64,000 bases of DNA from Andeanibacterium sp035497315 (lineage in GTDB: Bacteria; Pseudomonadota; Alphaproteobacteria; Sphingomonadales; Sphingomonadaceae). Within the stretch, counting starts at the first letter, position 1, and the number at the start of each line of letters is the position of its first letter. The notes beneath the pieces were generated by a model. It did no database searches. It saw only the letters and a list, made by a program, of their open reading frames with translations, and was not told the DNA's origin. Shown here piece by piece: positions 27,019 to 35,479 of this stretch. The translations under genes were made by a program, and so were the position numbers. The DNA lies in contig DATJDU010000029.1 of NCBI GenBank assembly GCA_035497315.1, forward strand, positions 14,161 through 78,160. Direction: 5' to 3'.

Positions 27019-27756
27019 ATGAGCGAACACACGAAACGCATCGAAGGCCAGGCGGGCGGGCGCCGGCATTTCCGTTATCTCGATTATCTGATGGCGGCCT
27101 TCGTCGCGATCCTGCTGCTGTCGAATCTGATCGGCGCTTCGAAGCCCAGCTACGTCACCCTGCCCGGCGGCATGGAATGGTCGTTCGGTGCGGGCGTGCT
27201 GTTCTTCCCGGTGAGCTATATCATCGGCGACGTACTGACCGAGGTCTATGGCTATGCCAATGCCCGCCGTGTGATCTGGACCGGCTTTGCCGCCCTGATC
27301 TTCATGGCCTTCATGGCGGCGGTAGTGGTCGCGCTGCCACCTGCCGACGGCTGGCCCGGGCAGGAGGCCTATGAATTCGTGTTCGGCAACAGCTGGCGGA
27401 TCGTGGCCGCCTCGATGCTGGCCTTCTGGGTGGGCGAATTCGCCAACAGCTTCGTCCTTGCCAAGCTGAAGCTGATCACCGGCGGCCGCTTCCTGTGGGT
27501 TCGTACCATCGGTTCCACCATTGTCGGCCAGGGGCTGGACAGCCTGATCTTCTATCCGCTGGCCTTCTATGGCCTGGCCGGCTGGCCGCCCGAGCAGCTG
27601 GTGCAGGTGGTGATCTCGCAATGGCTGATCAAGACCGTTTGGGAGGCCGCGCTTACGCCGGTCACCTACGGCGTGGTCGGCTTCCTCAAGCGGCGTGAGG
27701 GCGTGGATGTGTTCGACAGCGACACGGACTTCTCCCCCTTTGCCAAGAATGCCTGA
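27019..27756 (+). CDS. yhhQ: Queuosine precursor transporter, YhhQ/VUT family
   Basis: A 245-residue membrane protein with about six to seven hydrophobic helices. Family segments are YLMAAFVAILLLSNLIG, VLFFPVSYIIGDVLTEVYGYANARRVIW and RTIGSTIVGQGLDSLIFYPLAFYG. It imports preQ0/preQ1 for queuosine in tRNA. The reductase QueF, which makes preQ1 from preQ0, is encoded at 53105-53572 in the same window, so the organism can reduce imported preQ0. Confidence 0.9.
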   Translation: MSEHTKRIEGQAGGRRHFRYLDYLMAAFVAILLLSNLIGASKPSYVTLPGGMEWSFGAGVLFFPVSYIIGDVLTEVYGYANARRVIWTGFAALIFMAFMAAVVVALPPADGWPGQEAYEFVFGNSWRIVAASMLAFWVGEFANSFVLAKLKLITGGRFLWVRTIGSTIVGQGLDSLIFYPLAFYGLAGWPPEQLVQVVISQWLIKTVWEAALTPVTYGVVGFLKRREGVDVFDSDTDFSPFAKNA

Positions 27757-27783
27757 AACCGCGGGGGGCGCGCACGCCCCCTG

Positions 27784-27996
27784 TCAGTCCGCGATCAGTC
27801 CGATCGCCAGATAAAGCACCACTGGCGCGCCGAAGCCCAGCAGGGTCGCCGCGACAAAGCCGATCCGCACCAGCGTGGCGTCGATCCCGGCATAATTGCC
27901 GATCCCGGCGCACACGCCCATCAGCTTGCCGTTGGCGCGATCGAGGCGGAACGGCCGGGCTGGCGAACTGCCACGCTTGTGGTCGATCATGCTCAT
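27784..27996 (-). CDS. Short PspC-domain membrane protein
   Basis: A 70-residue protein starting MSMIDHKRGSSPARPFRLDRANGKLMGVCAGIGNYAGIDATLVRIGF, with the PspC core and a transmembrane segment (VAATLLGFGAPVVLYLAIGLIA). It lacks the C-terminal helix of the PspC encoded in the main psp operon. Its start overlaps the stop of the 41-residue peptide (TGA within GCATGAGC), and both lie behind a sigma-54 promoter, so this is a second Psp-type unit. Confidence 0.88.
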   Translation of the reverse strand: MSMIDHKRGSSPARPFRLDRANGKLMGVCAGIGNYAGIDATLVRIGFVAATLLGFGAPVVLYLAIGLIAD

Positions 27997-28118
27997 GCCA
28001 CGATCCCCTGAACGACGGCGCCCTGCGGCACGAAGCTGGCGGCCATCAGGAAGGCGGAAAGGGCGAAGGCCGATACGCCCACGGCGATGCGGCTGGCGAT
28101 GGAATTCATGGTCTGCAT
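27993..28118 (-). CDS. 41-residue hydrophobic peptide ahead of the short PspC gene
   Basis: Starts MQTMNSIASRIAVGVSAF, preceded by GAGGGA at eight bases; one hydrophobic stretch (IAVGVSAFALSAFLMAASFV) and a short tail (PQGAVVQGIVA). Its stop overlaps the PspC-like start by four bases. Size, layout and position parallel the 51-residue peptide that opens the main psp operon. Probably a small membrane protein; no family recognised. Confidence 0.6.
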   Translation of the reverse strand: MQTMNSIASRIAVGVSAFALSAFLMAASFVPQGAVVQGIVA

Positions 28119-28173
28119 TTCGATATCCCTCATTCAATGTTCTGGCGGGCCATTCCACCGATGCGCCACTGAT

Positions 28174-28189
28174 TGCAGGAGCCGTGCCA
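28174..28189 (-). promoter_or_regulatory. Sigma-54 promoter of the second Psp-like unit
   Basis: On the minus strand TGGCACGGCTCCTGCA matches TGGCACG-N4-TTGCA with a single change (C for the first T of TTGC) and correct GG-N10-GC spacing. It lies 55 bases ahead of the 41-residue peptide start. Confidence 0.75.
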
Positions 28190-28273
28190 GATTGCAGAAA
28201 TCTCGGAATTCCGGGTGTTTGTTGAAGAAACACATGTGGAGGAACGCTATTGGCACCACGGCCTTCGCCGGAA

Positions 28274-28283
28274 GTTGGGAAAT
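28274..28283 (-). promoter_or_regulatory. Candidate PspF site upstream of the second unit
   Basis: Minus-strand ATTTCCCAAC, identical to the two copies upstream of pspA, placed 84-93 bases upstream of the sigma-54 promoter. The same orientation relative to the promoter is kept. Only one exact copy is seen. Confidence 0.5.
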
Positions 28284-28366
28284 TTCACCAATATTCGGGA
28301 TGGCGAAATCCGACAGGCGAATTTTCCATTGGCCTGCCCGCCCGTGCCAGTCTATCGCCGCAGCCG

Positions 28367-29452
28367 ATGGCGCTTGACCGGATCACCCTCGCCGCCTTCC
28401 GCAACCACCGGGCCACGCAGATCGACGGCGCCGGGCACTTCAACCTGCTCGCAGGCGAGAATGGCGCGGGCAAGACCAATGTGCTGGAGGCTATCTCCCT
28501 CTTCGCGCCCGGTCGGGGCCTGAGGCGCGCCGCCCTTTCAGACATGGCATCGAGCAACGGGCCCGGCGGCTTCTCCGTCAGCGCCCGCCTCACCCGCGAC
28601 GACGGGGCCGAACCGGTGGCGCTGGGCACCGGCACCGATCCCGCCCAGCCCGGCCGACGGCTGGTGCAGATCAACGGCGCCGCGGCCAGCGCGGTCAGCC
28701 TGGGCGAATGGCTGGCGCTCACCTGGCTGACCCCGGCGATGGACCGGCTGTTTGCCGACAGCGCGGGCGCAAGGCGGCGCTATATGGACCGGCTGGCCCT
28801 GGCGCTCGATCCCGGCCACGCCCGCCTCGCCGCCCGGCACGAAGCGGCGCTGCGCGAACGCAACCGCCTGCTGGGCGCGCCGATGGAACCCGATCCGCGC
28901 TGGCTCGATGCCGTGGAGGCCCAACTGGCCGAGGCCGGAGCCGCGCTGGCGAGAGGCCGCGCCGCGCTGGTCGAACGGCTGAGCGCCGAACTCACAGCCC
29001 TGCCCGAAGAACCCTTCGCCCGCCCGATCCTCACATACGTGCCCGGCGGCCCGCTGGAACCTGCCGCGCTGGCCGAAGCCCTTGCCGCAGGCCGCCGCCG
29101 CGACCGTGCCGCCCAGCGCACCCTCACCGGCCCCCAGCGCGACGAGCTGGACGTGACCATGGCGGGCAAGGGCCAGCCCGCGGCACTGTGCTCCACCGGC
29201 GAGCAGAAGGCGATGCTGATCGCCATCACCCTCGCCCACGCCGCCCTTGCTGCAGGCGAACGTCCCGGCCTGCTGCTGCTGGACGAAGTGGCCGCCCATC
29301 TCGACCCCCTGCGCCGGGCCGCCCTGTTCGAACGGCTGCGCAGCGGCAGGGCGCAGGTCTGGCTGACCGGCACCGAACTGGCCCCCTTCGCGGAGGTCCG
29401 CGAGGAAGCTGCCTGCTGGCGCGTGGCTGGCGGAGCGGTGGAACGGCTATGA
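28367..29452 (+). CDS. recF: DNA replication/repair protein RecF
   Basis: A 361-residue SMC-like ATPase that loads RecA at gaps. Start MALDRITLAAFRNHRATQIDGAGHFNLLAGENGAGKTNVLEAISLFAPGRGLRRA contains the conserved LxxFRNY-like opening and Walker A GENGAGKTN; the end carries the signature ALCSTGEQKAMLIAITLAHA and the Walker B LLLLDEVAAHLD. The gene is not next to dnaN here. Confidence 0.95.
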   Translation: MALDRITLAAFRNHRATQIDGAGHFNLLAGENGAGKTNVLEAISLFAPGRGLRRAALSDMASSNGPGGFSVSARLTRDDGAEPVALGTGTDPAQPGRRLVQINGAAASAVSLGEWLALTWLTPAMDRLFADSAGARRRYMDRLALALDPGHARLAARHEAALRERNRLLGAPMEPDPRWLDAVEAQLAEAGAALARGRAALVERLSAELTALPEEPFARPILTYVPGGPLEPAALAEALAAGRRRDRAAQRTLTGPQRDELDVTMAGKGQPAALCSTGEQKAMLIAITLAHAALAAGERPGLLLLDEVAAHLDPLRRAALFERLRSGRAQVWLTGTELAPFAEVREEAACWRVAGGAVERL

Positions 29453-29569
29453 CGAGCGCCCTCCCCCACTTAGGTAAACTACTTAGAATCCGCAGGGCGG
29501 CAGATTTGCCTATCGGCCGTTAACCCGGATCAACTACGCTGCCCGCCGTCACAGGATGACGGGGGGTTT

Positions 29570-30181
29570 ATGAAAAATCTGAAGATCGCAGCTGCCGGCC
29601 TGGCGGCAATTCTGGGCGCAACCCATTCCATGGCAGCCGATGCTCCGGGGGTTCTGGTGCCCGCACAGACGCAATCGGTGCCGCAGCAAGGCGCGCCGAG
29701 CCAACAGGCGCCCGCAGCCGCGCCGTCAACACCGCCGGAAATGTTCGTGCCCGCCCCGGTCGCTTCCACGCGCAGGCAGGTCGTGCTTCCGGTCAACACG
29801 CTGGTGCTTGTTACACCGGCTGAGGAAATCACCTCGAAGAAGATGAAGGAAGGCACCACGCGCGAATTCCTGGTGGTGGAAGATGTCGTGCAGGATGGCA
29901 CCGTCATCATCCCGCGCGGTTCGCCGGTTACGGCAACCGTCACCTGGCGCACCGGCAAGGGTATCGTCGGCAAATCCGCGAAGTTCGAACTTTCCTTCGA
30001 ACGGGTGCGCGTGAACGGCCGCGACTTCGCCCTGCGCGGCGCCCACCGCCAGGAAGGCCGGGGCAACACGGCCGGTGCGCTGCTGGGTTCGATGATCATT
30101 ACCGGGCGTTCGGCCGTGATGCCTGTGGGGCAGGTCGTGAATGTCTTCACCAAGGAACCGATTGCGAAAGTTCTGCCTTAG
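29570..30181 (+). CDS. Exported protein of unknown function
   Basis: A 203-residue protein with a signal peptide (MKNLKIAAAGLAAILGATHSMAAD), a Gln/Pro/Ala-rich linker, and a folded C-terminal part: VVLPVNTLVLVTPAEEITSKKMKEGTTREFLVVEDVVQDGTVIIPRGSPVTATVTWRTGKGIVGKSAKFELSFERVRVNGRDFALRG. The IPRGSPVTATV stretch resembles the barrel found in VirB10-type proteins, but no secretion genes are near. Probably periplasmic or outer-membrane associated. Confidence 0.65.
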   Translation: MKNLKIAAAGLAAILGATHSMAADAPGVLVPAQTQSVPQQGAPSQQAPAAAPSTPPEMFVPAPVASTRRQVVLPVNTLVLVTPAEEITSKKMKEGTTREFLVVEDVVQDGTVIIPRGSPVTATVTWRTGKGIVGKSAKFELSFERVRVNGRDFALRGAHRQEGRGNTAGALLGSMIITGRSAVMPVGQVVNVFTKEPIAKVLP

Positions 30182-30230
30182 GCAGCCCGCCCTGTCGGGA
30201 TACAAAGGGGGCCCTCCAGCCCGACCTTTC

Positions 30231-30259
30231 TGTCATCCCGGGACAGGCCCGGGGTGACA
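30231..30259. repeat. Dispersed palindromic repeat
   Basis: TGTCATCCCGGG and CCCGGGGTGACA form a near-perfect hairpin. It belongs to the same GTCATCCCG-type family as the units at 11814, 12043 and 46449. A weak CTGAACCTGCCGAGGG remnant follows near 30340. Confidence 0.6.
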
Positions 30260-30441
30260 AAGGGTGGCGGAACTTCGCGCGTTTGATGCGCGCCACCACC
30301 CGCCCCTTTCCCACCACTATCTCCAGTCACCTCCCGCTCAGCCTGAACCTGCCGAGGGCCGCGCACGACGAAAATTCCATCTGGCGCTGGCCGCGTTAGC
30401 CGTATTTCAACGATTTTCTGACACATCCCCCGCCGGGCTAC

Positions 30442-31095
30442 GTGGATCACAAAAGGGAGTGTCTTTTGTTCCTGAAGCCGATCGTCACTGGCGAGGCTCA
30501 AGCCATGCCCTTCGTGGACGCTGCCGCCCGCGCGCGGCTGGGCAGGCATCAATGCAGCGTCGGCGGTTTGAGCAAGATCCTTGCGGCAGTGCTGGGGCTG
30601 GATGAAGCCCATTGCCTTTGCATCGAGCAGGCTGCCGCGCTGCATGACGTCGGCAAGCTGTATATTCCTGCACCGATCAATGAGAAATGCGGCCCCCACG
30701 ATGTGGAGGAAATCCAGATCATGCACCAGCACCCGATATTGGGCTACACTCACCTTTCCGCCTTCAGGCAGACACCCATGGTGAAACTGGCGACCATTAT
30801 CGCCCTTCAACATCACGAGAAGTTTGACGGCACCGGCTATCCGTTCGGGCTGAGCGGCGACAGGATAATCCTTGAAAGCCGGATCGTTGCGATCTGCGAT
30901 GTCTATGATGCCCTGCGCGAAGATCGCCCTTACCGGAATGCCATGGGCCATGACGCCGCCATGCGGGTGATCACCTGCGGCGATGAACGCACCAGCCCGT
31001 CCATGTTCGATCCTGCCGTGCTGAATGCCATGACGAACAGCCAGGAACAGATTCGCGCCATGTTCGACAGCCGCCATCCCGGCGATTGCCCGTAA
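30442..31095 (+). CDS. HD-GYP-type phosphohydrolase without sensor domain
   Basis: Up to 217 residues. The HD pair (His68-Asp69, LHDVGKLYIP) and HHEKFDGTGYPFGL (124-137) with the GYP residues identify an HD-GYP domain, which in other bacteria degrades cyclic di-GMP. The later ESRIVAICDVYDALREDRPYR is also typical. No sensory or receiver part is present. The GTG at 30442 gives the longest form; a TTG at 30466 behind AAAGGGAG may be the true start. Confidence 0.85.
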   Translation: MDHKRECLLFLKPIVTGEAQAMPFVDAAARARLGRHQCSVGGLSKILAAVLGLDEAHCLCIEQAAALHDVGKLYIPAPINEKCGPHDVEEIQIMHQHPILGYTHLSAFRQTPMVKLATIIALQHHEKFDGTGYPFGLSGDRIILESRIVAICDVYDALREDRPYRNAMGHDAAMRVITCGDERTSPSMFDPAVLNAMTNSQEQIRAMFDSRHPGDCP

Positions 31096-31189
31096 CGCCC
31101 GGGCCCGGATTCCCCCCAGAGAGAGCTTTCCATCATGCCGGACGCCATCCTGCGTCGCGCGTGGCGGCAGGTCTGGCCGCCCAGGCCGC

Positions 31190-31588
31190 TCACCGGGGCT
31201 CCTCCGGTTCCACCAGCGCCCAATGCGGCCCTGCCCGAACGAGGCGCAACCCGCTCTGCCGCTCCAGCTCGCGGGCAGCAGCCATGCCGCCCGGCGGACC
31301 GGGTAATTCGCCGGAAAAGCCACGCAGGCGCAATTGCGGCAGTGTCACCACGCGAAGGTCGGAATAACTGTTCAGATCGTCGATCGCATCGCCAAGCGTG
31401 GCTCCGGCGTAAACCAGTTTCCTGCCCGAAATCGTCCCGTGCAGCCGCTCCTGCCGCGCGGCGAGGGCAGCGCGTTGCCCCAGCCAGTGAGGCAGAGCAG
31501 CAAAGACTGCCAGCGCGCAAAGCCCGCCAGCGAGCAGGCGCAGGATCGTGCGTCGCCCCTTCTTCGGCAAGCCAGCAGCAATCCGCAT
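31190..31588 (-). CDS. Single-pass membrane protein with FecR C-terminal-like domain
   Basis: A 132-residue protein with a basic N-terminus, one transmembrane helix (LLAGGLCALAVFAALPHWLG), and a domain GATLGDAIDDLNSYSDLRVVTLPQLRLRGFSGELPGPPGGMAAARELERQSGLRLVRAG that resembles the DUF4974/STN-like end of FecR anti-sigma factors. The anti-sigma and kinase-like parts of FecR are missing. It begins two bases after the cytochrome b561 stop, so the two are an operon. Function unknown. Confidence 0.55.
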   Translation of the reverse strand: MRIAAGLPKKGRRTILRLLAGGLCALAVFAALPHWLGQRAALAARQERLHGTISGRKLVYAGATLGDAIDDLNSYSDLRVVTLPQLRLRGFSGELPGPPGGMAAARELERQSGLRLVRAGPHWALVEPEEPR

Positions 31589-31590
31589 TC

Positions 31591-32124
31591 TCAGGGTAGC
31601 ACCGGGCGGAAACGCAGCATGTTCACCAGCACCCCGTCGCGGCGAATGAAGTGGTGATAAAGGGCGGCGAGCGCATGCAGCCCGATGAGCGCCAGCAGCA
31701 CCCAGGCCAGTGTTTCATGCCACTCGCCGATCCGGTCCGCCAGATCGCTATCGTGCCTGACCAGCGCCGGCAGCTTCACCCCGAACACCTTGAACTTGCG
31801 CATCCTGGCGCTGGACTGTGCCCAGCCGAGCAGGGGCATCGCCAGCAGGCCCGCATAAAGCGCAATGTGGGAAACGGCGGCGGCGGCACGCAATAGCGGA
31901 CTGGTCTCGTGCAGCCGTTCGAACCGCACCGCGAAGCGGAAGATCAGCCGCAGCGCGGCAAAGGCCAGGATCGCGAGGCCGATCGCCCGATGCATGTCGA
32001 GCCAGAACAGCCGCGAATCCGCATCTTCGATTGCCTCCCGTGCAAAGGCGATGGCGAAGGCTCCGGCGATCAGCAGCGCAGTGATCCAGTGAAACCAAAC
32101 TCGCAGCGCATGGCCCTTCATCAT
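31591..32124 (-). CDS. Cytochrome b561 family membrane protein
   Basis: A 177-residue di-haem cytochrome with four helices. Haem-ligand histidines are in RVWFHWITALLIAGAF, LDMHRAIGLAILAF, AAVSHIALYAGLLAMPLLGWAQSS and WHETLAWVLLALIGLHALAALYHHFI. Such proteins pass electrons from quinol or superoxide within the inner membrane. It is divergent from the haem-porin gene 146 bases away. Confidence 0.9.
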   Translation of the reverse strand: MMKGHALRVWFHWITALLIAGAFAIAFAREAIEDADSRLFWLDMHRAIGLAILAFAALRLIFRFAVRFERLHETSPLLRAAAAVSHIALYAGLLAMPLLGWAQSSARMRKFKVFGVKLPALVRHDSDLADRIGEWHETLAWVLLALIGLHALAALYHHFIRRDGVLVNMLRFRPVLP

Positions 32125-32270
32125 TCGGAATCTCCCTGATGTTCCGCAAGCCAGACGCCGCTGCCCGGCATGCTCCCCAGCCCGGAGAAAAATTTTCCGG
32201 AGCGACTGAGGGGCCCTTCTTCCGGTGGCGTCTGCCGGCGACAGCGAGAGTTCTCATGAGGGGAAATTGA

Positions 32271-33614
32271 ATGAGATATTATCTGCTTGGCGGTTCGGGC
32301 GCCTTGCTTGCAGCGGCGATGATGAGCCCGGGCTGGCTGGCGCCGGACCCGGCTCGCGCCCTGCCTTCCTACGCTCGCCAGACTGGAGAGGATTGCGCAT
32401 CCTGCCATGTCGGCGGCTTCGGCCCGCAGCTCACGCCGCATGGCCGTGAATTCAAGATCAACGGCTTTTCCGACGGTACGACGAAGATTCCCCTCTCGGG
32501 CATGGTCGTCGCCAATTTCACCCATACCGCCAGGGATCGTGCCGATGCGATCTCCGGCCATGACGGGCGCAACGATAATGTCGCGCTGCAAGAGGCCTCG
32601 GTCTTCCTGGCCGGTCGCCTCGCCAAGGGGCTGGGCACCTTCATCCAGACGACCTATTCCGAAGTGGACCGCGCAACCGCGCTGGACCATGCGGAAGTGC
32701 GCTATGCCCATCCGGTGAAGATCGCCGGGGCCGATGCGGTTGTGGGCGTCGATATCAACAATAACCCGACCCTGTCCGATCCCTTCAACTCGGTCGGTGC
32801 ATGGAGCTTCCCCTATACGAGTTCGGACCTTGGGTTCGAAAGCGCCGCCGCGCCACTGCTGCAGGGCGGAGTGGAACATCAGGCGCTTGGCGCGACCGCG
32901 TTCCTGTCGCTCGACAATGGGCTCTATGCGGAAGTGGGCGGCTATCGCTCGCTGACGCCATCACTGCTCGGCTCGGTCGGCATCGGCGCCGAAGCAGGCA
33001 GCATCAGCGGCGTGGCGCCCTATTGGCGCATTGCCTATGCCAAGGACTTTGGCCGTTCCAATGCCTCCATCGGCCTGATCGGCATGAATGCCCGGCTCAA
33101 TCCCGATCGCGATGGCGGCCCCACCGATCGCTACAGCGATATCGGGGTGGATGCGACCTATCAGTTCCTGGGCAATCGCCGGAACATCGTCAGCCTCAAC
33201 GCATCCTATATCCATGAAAACCAGACGCTGAACCACGCCGTGTTCACCGGCGCGACCAGCCTGGCGAAGCATAATCTCGATACGATTTCCGGCGATGTGA
33301 GCTGGTATTACAAGAAGCATTTCGGCCTGACGCTGGGCGGCTTCAACACTACCGGAACACGCGATACGGACCTTTTCGCTCCCGCCGACGAGGAAGGCAG
33401 TCGCACCGGCAAGCCCGACACCACCGGCTATGTCGTCCAGGCCGATTACTCCCCCTGGGGCGGCGAGGGTCAGTCCACCTTCGCGAACCTGCGTCTTGGC
33501 CTGCAATACAAGGGCTACACGAAGTTCAATGGCGCGAGCCAGAATTACGACGGCTCTGGCCGGGCGGCGAGCGACAACAACACGCTCACGGCCTTCCTGT
33601 GGACCGCATTCTGA
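32271..33614 (+). CDS. Monohaem cytochrome-porin fusion (Cyc2-like)
   Basis: A 447-residue exported protein. After a signal peptide comes one haem site, YARQTGEDCASCHVGGFGPQLTPHGREFKINGF (CASCH at 42-46), then about 380 residues of alternating beta strands rich in Gly, Asn and aromatic residues, ending in a terminal Phe (LTAFLWTAF), as expected of an outer-membrane barrel. The layout, one CxxCH joined to a porin, is that of Cyc2-type outer-membrane oxidases. Whether it oxidises iron is not shown. A cytochrome c gene follows directly. Confidence 0.75.
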   Translation: MRYYLLGGSGALLAAAMMSPGWLAPDPARALPSYARQTGEDCASCHVGGFGPQLTPHGREFKINGFSDGTTKIPLSGMVVANFTHTARDRADAISGHDGRNDNVALQEASVFLAGRLAKGLGTFIQTTYSEVDRATALDHAEVRYAHPVKIAGADAVVGVDINNNPTLSDPFNSVGAWSFPYTSSDLGFESAAAPLLQGGVEHQALGATAFLSLDNGLYAEVGGYRSLTPSLLGSVGIGAEAGSISGVAPYWRIAYAKDFGRSNASIGLIGMNARLNPDRDGGPTDRYSDIGVDATYQFLGNRRNIVSLNASYIHENQTLNHAVFTGATSLAKHNLDTISGDVSWYYKKHFGLTLGGFNTTGTRDTDLFAPADEEGSRTGKPDTTGYVVQADYSPWGGEGQSTFANLRLGLQYKGYTKFNGASQNYDGSGRAASDNNTLTAFLWTAF

Positions 33615-33634
33615 AACCGGCGGAGACGAGTTCG

Positions 33635-34027
33635 ATGAAGAAGGCGATAATCTGTTCCGCGCTGGCGGTGGCACTGACGGGTTTAGGCATGGCGATTCCC
33701 GCCCGGTCCCAGCCAGCGGGCGATGCGGATGCGGGCGGCGACGTGTTCGACAGCTATTGTTCGGATTGCCATTCCGTCTCCCCGAAAGGGACCAACAAGA
33801 AGGGGCCCTCGCTCTACCGGATTATCGGGCGCAAGGCCGGGGCCATCCCCGGCTTCTCCTATTCGGCGCAGATGAAGGCCTCCGGCATCGCCTGGACCCC
33901 GGACAAGATCGCCGCCTATCTGGCCAATCCGAAGGCGATCGTCCCCAATGGGATCATGAAATTCAAGGGCCTGCCAAAGCCCGCCGACCGGGCCAATGTG
34001 ATCGCCTATCTCGCCAATCCCGACTGA
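33635..34027 (+). CDS. Class I cytochrome c, soluble
   Basis: A 130-residue periplasmic cytochrome c2-like protein. Signal peptide to about residue 25, haem motif YCSDCHSVSP (Cys42, Cys45, His46), and the axial Met probably Met108 in IVPNGIMKFKGLPKP. Start follows GGAGACGAG. The gene begins 20 bases after the haem-porin gene, so the two are likely cotranscribed and the proteins could exchange electrons. Confidence 0.92.
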   Translation: MKKAIICSALAVALTGLGMAIPARSQPAGDADAGGDVFDSYCSDCHSVSPKGTNKKGPSLYRIIGRKAGAIPGFSYSAQMKASGIAWTPDKIAAYLANPKAIVPNGIMKFKGLPKPADRANVIAYLANPD

Positions 34028-34138
34028 CCCCGGCGGGGCGCCCGATCCATACCTTTCCCTGGGCAATGAGTGTTGCGGGACCGGCGCTGCGCTGCCATAG
34101 GCGCCGGCCGCTTCCTGCCCAGAGAGAGTTTTTCCAGC

Positions 34139-35467
34139 ATGTCGAACCCTGTTCCTGCTTCGTGCGCGAAAGCGCGCGCGCTCGGTATCGACTTCGGCAC
34201 GACCAATTCGGTCATCGCCTGCGCCACGGATGACGGGCAGGCACGGCTGGTGGAATTCGCGGCGCCCGGCGGCACCGGATCGGTATTCCGCTCTGCTCTG
34301 TGCTTCTGGGAAAACGACGAAGTGCGCGGTGCGCTGTCGCATGAGGCTGGGCCGTGGGCGATCGCGGAGTTCCTGGATTTCCCGCAGGGCAGCCGCTTCC
34401 TGCAATCCTTCAAGTCGATGGCGGCCAACCCCCTTTTCGAGCACGCCAGCCTGTTCGAAAAGCGCCTGCCCTTCGAGGAACTGGGGCAGATCTTCCTGAC
34501 CCATCTGCTGGACCATGGCGGGCTGACACTGGCCGACCTGCCCGAACGCATCGTGATCGGCCGCCCGGTGCGTTATGTCGGAACGCGCCCGGATGCGGCG
34601 CTGGCGCGCAGCCGCTACGATGCGATGTTCGCCCTGCTCGGCCGCCCGGTCCATTATGTCTATGAACCGCTGGGCGCGGCCTATGGCTTTGCCTCGGGCC
34701 TGTCCGATCCGACCACGCTGCTGGTGGCGGATTTTGGCGGCGGCACCAGCGATTTCTCGATCGTGCGGGTAGAGGCCCCCGGCGCGGGGCGGCGCTGCGT
34801 TCCGCTCGGCTCATCGGGCGTGGGCATCGCGGGCGACCGCTTCGATTACCGGATCATGGACCATCTGGTGCTGCCCCGGCTGGGCAAGGGCGGTACTTAC
34901 CGTTCCTTCGACAAGGCAGTGGACATTCCGGCCGGCTATTTCTCCGATTTCGGCGATTGGTCCCGCCTGGCGCTGATGCGCAACCGGCGGACGCTGGCCG
35001 ATCTGGCCAAGCTGCAGCGCAGCGCCACCGATGCGGATGCCATCGCCCGGATGATCGCGGTGGTGGAAAACGAGCTGGGCTATGCGCTGTATGAGACAGT
35101 AGGGCAGCTCAAGCGCACTCTATCGAGCCAGAGCCACGGCGAGTTCCGCTTCGAAGGGCCGGGCCTTTCCATCGAGGCGGAAGTAAGCCGCGCCGAGTTC
35201 GAGAGCTGGATCGAGCCGGATCTGCAGCGCATTGCCGAAGCGGTCGATCAGGCGCTGGCCAGCGCGGGGCTGGAAGCGCAGCAGATAGACCATGTGTTCG
35301 TCACCGGCGGATCGTCGCTGATCCCGGCAGTGCGCCGGCTGTTCGAGCAGCGCTTTGGCGAGGAGCGGATCGCCAGTGGCAATGAACTGACCTCCATCGC
35401 CCATGGCCTTGCCCTGATGGCCGAAGACCCGGACCTGCCGGACTGGATCGCGTCCGACGGGGAGTGA
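34139..35467 (+). CDS. Hsp70 family protein, YegD-like
   Basis: A 442-residue actin-fold ATPase without a DnaK substrate-binding domain. Start MSNPVPASCAKARALGIDFGTTNSVIACA; phosphate loops are GIDFGTTNS and VADFGGGTSDFS, and the adenosine motif is VFVTGGSSLIPAVRRLF. This is the YegD group of putative chaperones. It follows the cytochrome c gene by 111 bases with a GAGAGAG box; it may stand alone. Confidence 0.9.
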   Translation: MSNPVPASCAKARALGIDFGTTNSVIACATDDGQARLVEFAAPGGTGSVFRSALCFWENDEVRGALSHEAGPWAIAEFLDFPQGSRFLQSFKSMAANPLFEHASLFEKRLPFEELGQIFLTHLLDHGGLTLADLPERIVIGRPVRYVGTRPDAALARSRYDAMFALLGRPVHYVYEPLGAAYGFASGLSDPTTLLVADFGGGTSDFSIVRVEAPGAGRRCVPLGSSGVGIAGDRFDYRIMDHLVLPRLGKGGTYRSFDKAVDIPAGYFSDFGDWSRLALMRNRRTLADLAKLQRSATDADAIARMIAVVENELGYALYETVGQLKRTLSSQSHGEFRFEGPGLSIEAEVSRAEFESWIEPDLQRIAEAVDQALASAGLEAQQIDHVFVTGGSSLIPAVRRLFEQRFGEERIASGNELTSIAHGLALMAEDPDLPDWIASDGE

Positions 35468-35479
35468 CGGCAAGAGCCG

